Positions 16,452 to 24,226 of a stretch of DNA of 64,000 bases are shown piece after piece. Position numbers and translations under genes: made by a program. Under the pieces are notes generated by a model. That model was not told the DNA's origin. It worked only from the letters and a program-made list of their open reading frames with translations, and ran no database searches. Where the stretch lies: assembly GCF_036227605.1 (NCBI RefSeq), contig NZ_CP109487.1:7923001-7987000 (forward strand), read 5' to 3'. The DNA is from Streptomyces sp. NBC_01439. Its GTDB lineage: Bacteria; Actinomycetota; Actinomycetes; Streptomycetales; Streptomycetaceae. Within the stretch, counting starts at the first letter, position 1, and each line of letters begins with the position of its first letter.

Positions 16452-18140
16452 ATGAACGGTGTCGATCGCCGGACCATGCTCACCCGCAGTGCGGCCGTCG
16501 TCGGAGGCGCAGCGGTGGCCGGCGCCCTGTCCGGCCCCGTGGCAGCCGCCGCCCCGAACGCCTCCGGCGACGCGGCCCGCGCCGCAGCCGCCGGGACCGG
16601 AGCCGTCGTCAGGCCGGGGGACCCGCGCTACGAAATGCTCACCACGGGCAACAACCAGCGCTTCGTGGCCCGCCCGGACTACATCAAGATGGTCCGCTCG
16701 ACCGCGGACGCCGAACGCGCACTGAGAGACGCGGTCCGGGCGGGCAAGCGGGTCTCGGTGCGCAGCGGCGGCCACTGCTTCGCCGACTTCGCCGCCCACT
16801 CCGGCACCCAGGTCATCATCGACTTCTCGGAGATGACGTACGTCGGCTACGACCCGAAGTTCCGCGCGTTCGTCGTCGAGGCGGGCGCCCGCCTGATCAA
16901 TGTGTACGAGGCCCTCTACAAGGGCTGGGGCGTCACCATCCCCGGCGGCATCTGCTACAGCGTGGGCGCCGGCGGGCACATAGCCGGCGGTGGCTACGGA
17001 CTGCTCTCCCGGGCCCACGGTCTGGTCGTCGACCACCTCTACGCCGTGGAGGTCGTGGTGACGGACGGGAAGGGCGGCGTGCGCACCGTCGTGGCCACCC
17101 GGGAGAAGAACGACCCGAACCGGGAACTGTGGTGGGCACACACCGGTGGGGGCGGCGGCAACTTCGGCCTGGTGACCCGCTACTGGTTCCGTTCCCCGGG
17201 CGCGAAGGGCTCCGAGCCCTCCGAACAGCTGATATCTCCGCCGTCGAAGGTCCTGGTGAGCGCCGTCGACTTCCCCTGGGAGCAGCTGACGGAGGCGAAG
17301 TTCACCCGGCTGTTGAAGAACTTCGGCGCGTGGCACGCCGCCAACAGCGCGCCCGACTCCCCGTACCGCAACCTCTCCAGCCTGTTCAACGTCAGCTCCA
17401 AGGCGCACGGCAGCCTGGGCATGTTCACCCAGGTCGACGCCACGGTGCCGAACGCGAGGAAGCTGCTCGACGACTACCTGGCGGCCATCACCGCCGGCAC
17501 GGGAGTCACGCCGAAGGCGCTCACCCGCCCCACCGGCGAGCTGCCCGCCATGCCACAGTTCGAAGAGCCCAGGACCCTGCCCTGGCTCCAGGCGACCAGG
17601 CTGGTCGGGACCAACAACCCAGTCATCACCAACCCCACCTCACGCGGCGCGCACAAGTCCGCGTACATGCGCAAGAACTTCACCGACCACCAGATCTCCG
17701 CGCTCTACCAGTACATGAGCCGGCCGGACTTCAAGAACCCCGACACCATGTTGGTGCTCTTCTCCTTCGGCGGGCAGGTCAACGCGATGGCACCCGACGC
17801 GACGGCCAACGCGCAGCGCTCGTCCATCTTCAAGATGTGCTTCCAGACCTTCTGGCAGGACGAGGGCGAGGACGAGTTCTACCTGGGCTGGCTGCGCGAC
17901 CTGTACGAGGACTTCTTCTCGGCGACCGGCGGCGTACCGCTGATCGACGACAGCACCGACGGCTGCTACATCAACTACCCCGACCGTGACGTCACCGATC
18001 CCCGCCGCAACAGGTCCGGTGTGCCGTGGCAGACGCTCTACTACAAGGACAACTACCCCCGCCTGCAGCAGGTGAAGAGGAAGTACGACCCGTCCGACTT
18101 CTTCCGTCACTCGATGTCGATCAAGCCTGCCCGAGGCTGA
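16452..18140 (+). CDS. exported FAD-linked oxidase (BBE family, probably bicovalent flavin)
   Basis: The product is 562 residues. The N-terminus DRRTMLTRSAAVVGGAA is a Tat-type signal ending near residue 35 (AAAAPNA), so the folded flavoprotein is expected outside the membrane. The PCMH FAD-binding domain shows RSGGHCFADF, whose His would carry the 8-alpha-histidyl link, and GICYSVGAGGHIAGGGYG, whose Cys would carry the 6-S-cysteinyl link; both together mark bicovalent BBE enzymes such as AknOx and TamL. The BBE C-terminal segment is at the end (DGCYINYPDRD, YKDNYPRLQQVKRKYDP). Such enzymes perform late oxidations of sugars or polyketides. It is the last gene of the SDR-MFS operon. Confidence 0.88.
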   Translation: MNGVDRRTMLTRSAAVVGGAAVAGALSGPVAAAAPNASGDAARAAAAGTGAVVRPGDPRYEMLTTGNNQRFVARPDYIKMVRSTADAERALRDAVRAGKRVSVRSGGHCFADFAAHSGTQVIIDFSEMTYVGYDPKFRAFVVEAGARLINVYEALYKGWGVTIPGGICYSVGAGGHIAGGGYGLLSRAHGLVVDHLYAVEVVVTDGKGGVRTVVATREKNDPNRELWWAHTGGGGGNFGLVTRYWFRSPGAKGSEPSEQLISPPSKVLVSAVDFPWEQLTEAKFTRLLKNFGAWHAANSAPDSPYRNLSSLFNVSSKAHGSLGMFTQVDATVPNARKLLDDYLAAITAGTGVTPKALTRPTGELPAMPQFEEPRTLPWLQATRLVGTNNPVITNPTSRGAHKSAYMRKNFTDHQISALYQYMSRPDFKNPDTMLVLFSFGGQVNAMAPDATANAQRSSIFKMCFQTFWQDEGEDEFYLGWLRDLYEDFFSATGGVPLIDDSTDGCYINYPDRDVTDPRRNRSGVPWQTLYYKDNYPRLQQVKRKYDPSDFFRHSMSIKPARG

Positions 18141-18168
18141 CCCCTCCCCACCCCTAACCCCAGGTCAA

Positions 18169-18203
18169 AAGCCCCGCGCTCCGGTCTCCGGAGTGCGGGG
18201 CTT
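18169..18203 (+). terminator. strong hairpin terminator after the oxidase gene
   Basis: A 16-bp stem with one G-U pair (arms 18169-18184 and 18188-18203, AAGCCCCG...CGGGGCTT) and a 3-nt loop lies 28 nt after the stop codon. This is the strongest intrinsic terminator in the first half of the window. Confidence 0.85.
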
Positions 18204-18445
18204 CTGTCGTTCCCGGCCAACCGTTCGAGTGGCCGGGGGTGTTCGTTGACTCCCCGGCCGGCTCCGGGAAAGCTGTGTCTTGGCCGGAAGAGGGCAGCTG
18301 AAAAGCCCCTCGCAGTGAGATCCGATCCCCTGGCCGCCACCTCCCGACAGGCCCGCGGTACATCGCCGTGCCGCGCCCTCGCACGCCCCGCCACGGCTCG
18401 ATTCCCCTCGCGTCAGCACGTACGCGTCAGAAAGTAGAGGAAGCC

Positions 18446-19642
18446 ATGCGTTCCGTCGCCGTAGTCCTCGGCACCCGGCCGGAGGCCATCAAGTTCGCAC
18501 CCGTCATCCGCGCCCTCCAGGACGACCCGCGCTTCGCACCCGTCGTGATCTCCACCGGGCAGCACCGCCAGATGCTGGACGAGACCCTTGACGCCTTCGG
18601 CCTCACCGCCGACGTCGACCTGAAAGTGATGGCCCCCAAGCAGACCCTCTCCCAGGTCACCTACCGCTCGCTGCGCGGCCTGGAGGACTACTTCGCCACC
18701 GCGCCCGCCGATGCGGTCCTGGTCCACGGCGACACCGCCACCACCCTCACCGGAGCCCTGGCCGGATTCCACCAGCGGATCCCCGTCGTCCACGTCGAGG
18801 CCGGACTGCGCAGCGGCCGGCTCGGCTCGCCCTTCCCCGAGGAGGGCAACAGACGGCTCGTCGCGCAGGTCGCCGCCCTCCACCTGGCCCCCACCCCCGG
18901 CAACCTGGCGAACCTGCTGCGCGAGGGCATCGCCGCCGACACCATCACCGTCACCGGCAACACCGTCATCGACGCCCTGCGCTGGGCCAGCGGCCGTGCC
19001 GAGAGCTACGGCGACCCGGCCCTGGCCGACCTCGACCGTGACCCGCGGCGCATCGTGCTGGCCTCCGCGCACCGTCGCGAAGCCTGGCCGCACCTGCCGC
19101 AGATCGGCCGGGCTCTGGCCCGCATCGCCGACGAGCCCGGTGTGCGCGTCGTCGTCCCGCTGCACCGCAACCCCGTCGTCCGCGAGGCACTCCTCCCGCA
19201 CATCGGCAGCCACCCGAGCATCACCGTCGTCGACCCGCTGCCCTACCTCAGCTTCTGCAAGCTCATGGGCCGTGCCGACATCATCGTCTCGGACAGCAGC
19301 GGCAGTCAGGAGGAAGGGCCCGCGCTCGGCAAGCCCACGCTGGTCCTCGGCGACGTCACCGAGCGGTCCGAGGCCATCGTCGCCGGCACCGCCTGCCTGG
19401 TCGGAACGGCCACCGAGGGCATCGTCACCCGCACCCTGGCCCTGCTGCGTGACCGCGCCGAGTACGACCGGATGGCCACCGCCGCCAACCCGTACGGCGA
19501 CGGGCAGGCCACCACCCGCACGGTCGCCGCGCTCGCCCACTTCTTCGGCCTGGGCCCCGCGCCCGAGCCCTTCGTCCCCGACGGCACCGTCGACGAGCTC
19601 AGCGTCGAGCTCGCCCGTACGGCCGACTTCGCCCGCACCTGA
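18446..19642 (+). CDS. wecB: non-hydrolysing UDP-N-acetylglucosamine 2-epimerase
   Basis: It equilibrates UDP-GlcNAc and UDP-ManNAc. The 398-residue protein carries the family signatures: GTRPEAIKFAPVI at the N-terminus, STGQHRQML, VHGDTATTL, VEAGLRSGR, PFPEEGNRRL, TGNTVIDAL, and the C-terminal UDP site SDSSGSQEEGP. ATG 18446 has GAGGAAG at about 5 nt. It heads a row of same-strand genes (cupin, propeller, acyltransferase) and so probably supplies or modifies a sugar for them instead of acting only in wall teichoic acid. A long leader (18204-18445) without a gene precedes it. Confidence 0.92.
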   Translation: MRSVAVVLGTRPEAIKFAPVIRALQDDPRFAPVVISTGQHRQMLDETLDAFGLTADVDLKVMAPKQTLSQVTYRSLRGLEDYFATAPADAVLVHGDTATTLTGALAGFHQRIPVVHVEAGLRSGRLGSPFPEEGNRRLVAQVAALHLAPTPGNLANLLREGIAADTITVTGNTVIDALRWASGRAESYGDPALADLDRDPRRIVLASAHRREAWPHLPQIGRALARIADEPGVRVVVPLHRNPVVREALLPHIGSHPSITVVDPLPYLSFCKLMGRADIIVSDSSGSQEEGPALGKPTLVLGDVTERSEAIVAGTACLVGTATEGIVTRTLALLRDRAEYDRMATAANPYGDGQATTRTVAALAHFFGLGPAPEPFVPDGTVDELSVELARTADFART

Positions 19643-19663
19643 ACCCCGGAGAGGAACCGCCGC

Positions 19664-20455
19664 ATGAGCGCCACCCCGTCCGCCGTCGAACGCCCGCTGA
19701 ACTTCAGCACCCCGTACCTGAGGGCCGCGCTCGTCCGCGACGCAGTGGACTACACCGTCGAGGGCCGCACCATCGTCGTCAACCCCGGCGTGACGCCCGT
19801 GACCATCGCGGAGACACCGCGCAAGACCATCCCCCCGCTCTCCTCGACCGTCCTCGCCGACACCCGCATCGAGAAGGCCGACGCGCTCCTCCTCCTGCGC
19901 ACCGCCCCCGACGGAACCGACGTCACCGGCATCACCGCGGAACCCGGCTGGTCCCACCTCGCCGACCTCCTCGGCCCCGGCGAGTTCCCCCGCGAGACCG
20001 CCCTCCACCGCAGCCCCCAGGACGACATCAACACCGTCCTGTTCGACCCGGCCCACGTACTCGGCGAGCGCGAGAGCGCCATGGACCTGCGCGAGTTCAA
20101 CGTCCGCGCCAACCTGTGGTTCTCGCCCGCCGGAACCGACTGCGCCGTCCACAACCAGCACGACTTCATCGAGGTCCACACCCAGGTCCACGGCCTGGGC
20201 CGGATGCAGCGCTTCCGGGACCGCGACCACGCCTCGCTCTACCAGGACGTCCTGATGAGCCCCGGCTACACCACCCCGGACCCCTTCTGCGCCACCGGCC
20301 CCCAGTGCACCTACCACTACCCCTGGCACCAGTACCGGGCCGACACCGACTGCATCTGGCTCGCCATCGAGTACCACCCCGTACCCCGCGCGCTGCGCAC
20401 CCTCCCCTCCGCGACCACCCTCACCACCCTCACCACCCTGGAGAACCACTCATGA
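19664..20455 (+). CDS. AUDH-like cupin protein (putative aldos-2-ulose dehydratase half)
   Basis: This is a 263-residue cytoplasmic protein with no signal. The second half looks like a metal cupin: FNVRANLWFSPAGTDCAVHN, QHDFIEVHTQVHG (His/Glu ligands) and a final YPWHQYRADTDCIWLAIEY. From memory, this run resembles the C-terminal cupin of fungal aldos-2-ulose dehydratase (AUDH), which has an H-N-H-x-E metal site and a Y-P-W-H-A-W segment followed by V-W-V-A-F-E. The next gene encodes a protein like AUDH's beta-propeller, and the two overlap by ATGA, so they may form one enzyme. Known AUDH substrates are 2-keto-glucose and 1,5-anhydrofructose. The tail is a Thr/Leu repeat (TTLTTLTTL). The assignment is a homology inference from motifs. 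Confidence 0.6.
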   Translation: MSATPSAVERPLNFSTPYLRAALVRDAVDYTVEGRTIVVNPGVTPVTIAETPRKTIPPLSSTVLADTRIEKADALLLLRTAPDGTDVTGITAEPGWSHLADLLGPGEFPRETALHRSPQDDINTVLFDPAHVLGERESAMDLREFNVRANLWFSPAGTDCAVHNQHDFIEVHTQVHGLGRMQRFRDRDHASLYQDVLMSPGYTTPDPFCATGPQCTYHYPWHQYRADTDCIWLAIEYHPVPRALRTLPSATTLTTLTTLENHS

Positions 20456-21705
20456 CCACCACCGGCACCGGCAAGCACTCCGAGCCCGTCCTGCGCACCC
20501 CGAAGTTCACCGCCGAGATCGTGGCCGACCAGCTCCGCGACGGCTACTGGCTGGAGGCGCCCGACATCAACGGCGACGGCAAGCCGGACCTGTTCGGATA
20601 CGGGCTGCGGCTCGGCGAGATCTACTGGTACGCCAACGACGGCGACTGGACCCGTCGACTGATAGCCGACCGCATCAAGATGCCCGTCGGCGCCGATTTC
20701 GCCGATGTCAGCGGCAACGGCCACCCCGACGTCATCGTCTGCTACGACCTCTACGGCCCGATCGGCACGATCCATGACGCCAACACCGAAGGCGGAAAGA
20801 TCGACTGGCTGGAGAACCCGGGCACCCCCGACAAGGACGAGTCGCGCTGGAAGCGCCACTACGTCGGCCGCGCCACCGGCATGCACCGCCTGCGCGCCGG
20901 CCACTTCACCCGCACCGACCGGCTCCAGATCATCGGCCTGCCGATCGTCGCCAAGGAGGACGTCCACGCCGTACTGCCCGTCGTGCTGTTCACCCAGCCC
21001 GACGACGTGCACACGGCGGAGGAGTGGCCGATGACCGTCATCGACGACAGCCACTTCCGGATGATCCACGGCGCCGAGAAGAAGCAGGGCCTGGTCCCCG
21101 GCTCCGATCTCGAGTCCCTCCTGCTGGCCTCCGACGAGGGCGTCACCTGGCTCTGGTTCGACGAAGCCCGCCAGGAGTGGATCCGCGAACTGATCGGTAC
21201 GGGCGAGCTCACCCAGTTCGAGCAGACCGGCTTCCGCGGCAGCGGCGACCTCAACGCCGGTCGGCTCGGCGACGACCCGATGGCGTACGTCGCCGCCATC
21301 GAGCCCTTCCACGGCAACACCGTGGCCGTCTACACCAAGGCCGAGGGCGACGAGGGCTGGAACCGCGTCCTGCTCGACGTGTACGGCGACCCCAACGAGA
21401 ACGGCGAGGGCCCCGGCCACCAGATCGTCTGCGCCGACTTCGACGGCGACGGCGACGAGGAGTTCCTCGTGGCCCTGCGCGGACCGTGGCCCTGGCAGGG
21501 CGTCATGTACTACAAGGCGATCGACGCGGCCAACGGCGTCTGGGCCAAGTGGCGGGTTTCCGAGGAGTCCGTCGCCCGCATCGCCACGGCCGACTTCAAC
21601 GGGGACGGCCGCCTCGACTTCGCCACCATCGCGTACTCCGTCCAGAACTACTACGTGGCCAAGGACGCCAAGCTCATGGTCTACCGCAACGAGATCGACC
21701 AGTAG
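20452..21705 (+). CDS. AUDH-like beta-propeller protein with FG-GAP/VCBS calcium loops
   Basis: This 417-residue protein has no signal peptide. It has propeller blades with calcium-type loops DINGDGKPDLF, DVSGNGHPDVI, DFDGDGDEEFL and DFNGDGRLDFA. Beyond generic FG-GAP repeats, it contains runs I recognise from fungal aldos-2-ulose dehydratase: DGYWLEA near residue 29, MHRLRAGHFTRTDRLQ near 144, EPFHGNTVAVYTK near 285, HQIVCADFDGDGDEEFLVA near 325, and a closing RIATADF...ATIAYSV. In fungal AUDH the propeller and cupins are one chain; here they are two coupled genes (overlap 20452-20455). The enzyme would dehydrate or isomerise a keto-sugar. Motif agreement is strong; substrate is unknown. Confidence 0.7.
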   Translation: MTTTGTGKHSEPVLRTPKFTAEIVADQLRDGYWLEAPDINGDGKPDLFGYGLRLGEIYWYANDGDWTRRLIADRIKMPVGADFADVSGNGHPDVIVCYDLYGPIGTIHDANTEGGKIDWLENPGTPDKDESRWKRHYVGRATGMHRLRAGHFTRTDRLQIIGLPIVAKEDVHAVLPVVLFTQPDDVHTAEEWPMTVIDDSHFRMIHGAEKKQGLVPGSDLESLLLASDEGVTWLWFDEARQEWIRELIGTGELTQFEQTGFRGSGDLNAGRLGDDPMAYVAAIEPFHGNTVAVYTKAEGDEGWNRVLLDVYGDPNENGEGPGHQIVCADFDGDGDEEFLVALRGPWPWQGVMYYKAIDAANGVWAKWRVSEESVARIATADFNGDGRLDFATIAYSVQNYYVAKDAKLMVYRNEIDQ

Positions 21706-21907
21706 CGGGTGTCCGCGCCGGGCCCGGCCCGACGCCGCCCCCGGCTCCGAGCCCCGAGCCCCGACGGTCAGTACCGCCCCTCGCGACGCCCCCGGGGGCG
21801 TCCAGCACGCCGCCCGGGACCGTGCTCCCACCGCACGGCGGACCACGGACCCGGGCGGCCGTCCTTCACGAACCTCTTCCGCACCTCTTCCGAAAGAGCG
21901 ATTCCCT

Positions 21908-23131
21908 GTGGCCTCCACGACGTCCCCCGACGCAGCGAAGCGGGCGAAGCTGCCCTCACTGACCGGCCTGCGGTTCTTCGCCGCGCTCTCCGTCTTCTTC
22001 TTCCACTCGTCCCTGACCGACTCCCCGATCCCGCCGAACGCCCCCATCAACCCCTTCGCCGACGCCACCGTCGCGGACGGGTTCTCCACCGCCTTCGGCA
22101 AGGCCGGCTACCTGGGAGTCTCCTTCTTCTTCGTCCTCTCGGGCTTCGTCCTCGCCTGGGCGGCCAAGCCCGGTGAGCGCGTCACCGCCTTCCTCCGCCG
22201 CCGGCTGCTGAAGATCTTCCCCAACCACGTCGTCGTCTTCGCCGCCGCGATGGTCCTCTTCGCCGGCTCGGCCGTCACCGGCGTCGCCGACTGGCTCCCG
22301 AACCTCTTCCTCATCCACACCTGGTGGCCGCAGCCCACCGTCAACCTCAGCGTCAACCCGCCCAGCTGGTCCCTCGGCAGCGAGTTGCTCTTCTACATGC
22401 TCTTCCCGGCCCTCATCGTCCCGATCCGCAGGCTCCGCGGCCGGACCGCCCTGTGGAGCTGGAGCGCCGCGATGATCGCCGGGATGGTCGCCCTCCAGCT
22501 GATCGCCACCTACTTCGTCCCCGACACCCCGAAGTCCACCATCACGCCGATCTCCGGGATGCAGTTCTGGTTCGGCTACCTGCTCCCGGCCGGCCGCCTC
22601 TTCGAGTTCGTCCTCGGCATCCTGCTCGCCCGGATCGTCCTCTCGGGACTGTGGCCGCGCCGCGTCGGCTTCGGCGTCTCCCTCGTACTCACGGTCCTCG
22701 GCTACGCCGCCGCGCTCGTCGCCCCGTTCCAGTACGGGTTCGTCGTCGCGACGATCATCCCGGTCGCCGCGCTCATCGGGGCCACCGCACAGGCCGACGT
22801 GGACGACCGGGCCACGTTCCTGCGCAGCCGACCCATGGTGTGGCTGGGCGAGGTGTCCTTCGGCTTCTACCTCGTCCAGGGCGTCACGATCTTCTATCTG
22901 CGCTCGCTGCTGGGCGAGCACACCTACGGCGTTCCCGTCGCCCTCCTGGTGATCGCCGGCTTCTTCGCCGCCTCGCTGCTGGGCGGCTGGCTCCTCTTCC
23001 GCTTCGTGGAGATGCCCGCCATGCGCCGCTTCGGCCGCGCCAGGCCCCGGACGCCGTCCGCCCAGGCCCCCGCCCCGGCCCGCGAGCCTTCCGGCGACCG
23101 GACCCCGGTCACCGCGGCCGCCCGGGACTGA
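21908..23131 (+). CDS. membrane acyltransferase (acyltransferase_3/OafA-like)
   Basis: The 407-residue integral membrane enzyme has about ten hydrophobic helices. The family signature is at the N-terminus: LTGLRFFAALSVFFFH with the catalytic-type His (about residue 32), then GYLGVSFFFVLSGFVLAW (about 70), RRRLLKIFPNHVV, and SWSLGSELLFYMLFP. These proteins transfer acetyl or longer acyl groups to sugars or secondary metabolites at the membrane. GTG 21908 follows GAAAGAG at 9 nt. It lies about 200 bp after the propeller gene with no hairpin in between, so it may belong to the wecB operon and acylate that pathway's sugar. The gap 21706-21907 holds nothing else I recognise. Confidence 0.88.
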   Translation: MASTTSPDAAKRAKLPSLTGLRFFAALSVFFFHSSLTDSPIPPNAPINPFADATVADGFSTAFGKAGYLGVSFFFVLSGFVLAWAAKPGERVTAFLRRRLLKIFPNHVVVFAAAMVLFAGSAVTGVADWLPNLFLIHTWWPQPTVNLSVNPPSWSLGSELLFYMLFPALIVPIRRLRGRTALWSWSAAMIAGMVALQLIATYFVPDTPKSTITPISGMQFWFGYLLPAGRLFEFVLGILLARIVLSGLWPRRVGFGVSLVLTVLGYAAALVAPFQYGFVVATIIPVAALIGATAQADVDDRATFLRSRPMVWLGEVSFGFYLVQGVTIFYLRSLLGEHTYGVPVALLVIAGFFAASLLGGWLLFRFVEMPAMRRFGRARPRTPSAQAPAPAREPSGDRTPVTAAARD

Positions 23132-23140
23132 CCCGCCGCC

Positions 23141-24058
23141 CTACCGCTCCCCGCCCGCGTCGGCATCCGCCGACGCGGGCTCCGCGCTTTCGTGGCCCGC
23201 CGCCGCAGCACCCGCGGTCAGGCTCGACAGCATGCCCAGGGCGGCGTCGGAGGGGGAGGACTCGGGGGCGCTGTAGAGCAGCATCCGGTGGTTGGTGCCG
23301 TCGGTGAGGTGCAGGTTCTCGAAATCGAGGGTCAGCGGGCCCACCACCGGGTGGTGCAGGGTCTTGGTACCGACCGTGCAGTCCCGCACCGGGTGCTTCG
23401 ACCACAGCGAGGCGAAGTCGGGGCTCTGCAGCATGAGCGCCCCGATGAGCTCGGCGAGCGCGCGGTCCTCCGGGTTGCGCCCGGCGACCAGGCGCAGGGC
23501 CGCCAGGGCGACCCGGGCCTCGCTCTTCCAATCCGTGTAGAGCTCCCGGGTGTGCGGATCCAGGAACAGCATCCGCGTGAGGTTCGGGCGTACGGCCGGG
23601 TCGTCGGGGCTCGCGATGTCGACGTGCCCTGCGAGCAGGGCGTGCCCCAGCGGATTCCAGGCGAGCACGTTGTTGCGGCCGTCCAGGACGACCGCCGGGA
23701 CCTGCGGCATCGCGGCGATCAGCCGGCGCGTGGTGTCGCGGGCGTACTCGGGACGCGGCGACTGGGCCCGCTTCGCGCGCGGCGGTCGGGCGAGGTTCAG
23801 CAGGTGCGCGTGCTCGTCCGGGGTCAGGCGCAGGGCGCTGGCCAGGGCGTCCAGGACGCTGTCCGAGGCGTTCGTGCTCTGCCCCTGCTCCAGGTGGGTG
23901 TAGTAGGTGATGCTCACACCGGCCAGGAGGGCCAGCTCCTCGCGCCGCAGCCCGGGCACGCGCCGGCGGGTGCCGTGGGAGGGGAGCCCGACGTCCTCGG
24001 GCTGGAGCTGGGCGCGACGAGTGCGGAGGAACTCGCCCAAGGCAGTCGGTGTGTCCAT
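23141..24058 (-). CDS. XRE-family regulator with MmyB-like domain, divergent from DHA2 copy 2
   Basis: The product is 305 residues from ATG 24058; a CACACT hexamer ends 7 nt before it, again suggesting a leaderless transcript. The N-terminal helix-turn-helix (LGEFLRTRRAQLQPEDVGLP, VPGLRREELALLAGVSITYY, LEQGQ) and the C-terminal MmyB-type domain (VPAVVLDGRNNVLAWNPLG, RMLFLDPHTRELY, HPVVGPLTLDFENL) are both complete. It is a paralogue of the 2609-3436 regulator. The shared upstream region with the pump gene contains a 13-bp inverted repeat, so it probably controls pump expression in response to a small molecule. Confidence 0.88.
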   Translation of the reverse strand: MDTPTALGEFLRTRRAQLQPEDVGLPSHGTRRRVPGLRREELALLAGVSITYYTHLEQGQSTNASDSVLDALASALRLTPDEHAHLLNLARPPRAKRAQSPRPEYARDTTRRLIAAMPQVPAVVLDGRNNVLAWNPLGHALLAGHVDIASPDDPAVRPNLTRMLFLDPHTRELYTDWKSEARVALAALRLVAGRNPEDRALAELIGALMLQSPDFASLWSKHPVRDCTVGTKTLHHPVVGPLTLDFENLHLTDGTNHRMLLYSAPESSPSDAALGMLSSLTAGAAAAGHESAEPASADADAGGER

Positions 24059-24179
24059 GCGTTCCAGTGTGCCGGGGGAGGGCACCGAACGGGGCCCGTG
24101 AAGGTGGCCCTGGGAGTGCTAGCTTGCCCGGCGCCAGCACAACCAGGGGGCTGGGTAACCCTCTCCGACCGGTCCAGAG

Positions 24180-24210
24180 TCGATGACGCAACAGCTCGTT
24201 GCGTCATCGA
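24180..24210. promoter_or_regulatory. perfect 13-bp inverted repeat before DHA2 copy 2 (operator or leader hairpin)
   Basis: TCGATGACGCAAC (24180-24192) and GTTGCGTCATCGA (24198-24210) are exact complements around AGCTC. The right arm ends immediately before the GAGGAAG ribosome site (24211-24217) of the gene at 24227. It can be an operator for the divergent XRE protein or a TetR-type protein, or an mRNA stem affecting translation. Copy 1 of the pump has no counterpart. Confidence 0.65.
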
Positions 24211-24226
24211 GAGGAAGTGTGGGGCG

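Noticed and set aside
14829..17408. 859-codon minus-strand open frame
   Set aside because: It lies opposite the SDR, MFS and oxidase genes, is of low complexity, and contains no recognisable domain.
4153..18140. A complete antibiotic biosynthetic gene cluster
   Set aside because: Regulators, pumps and tailoring enzymes are present, but no PKS, NRPS, terpene cyclase or other core enzyme was found in the window.
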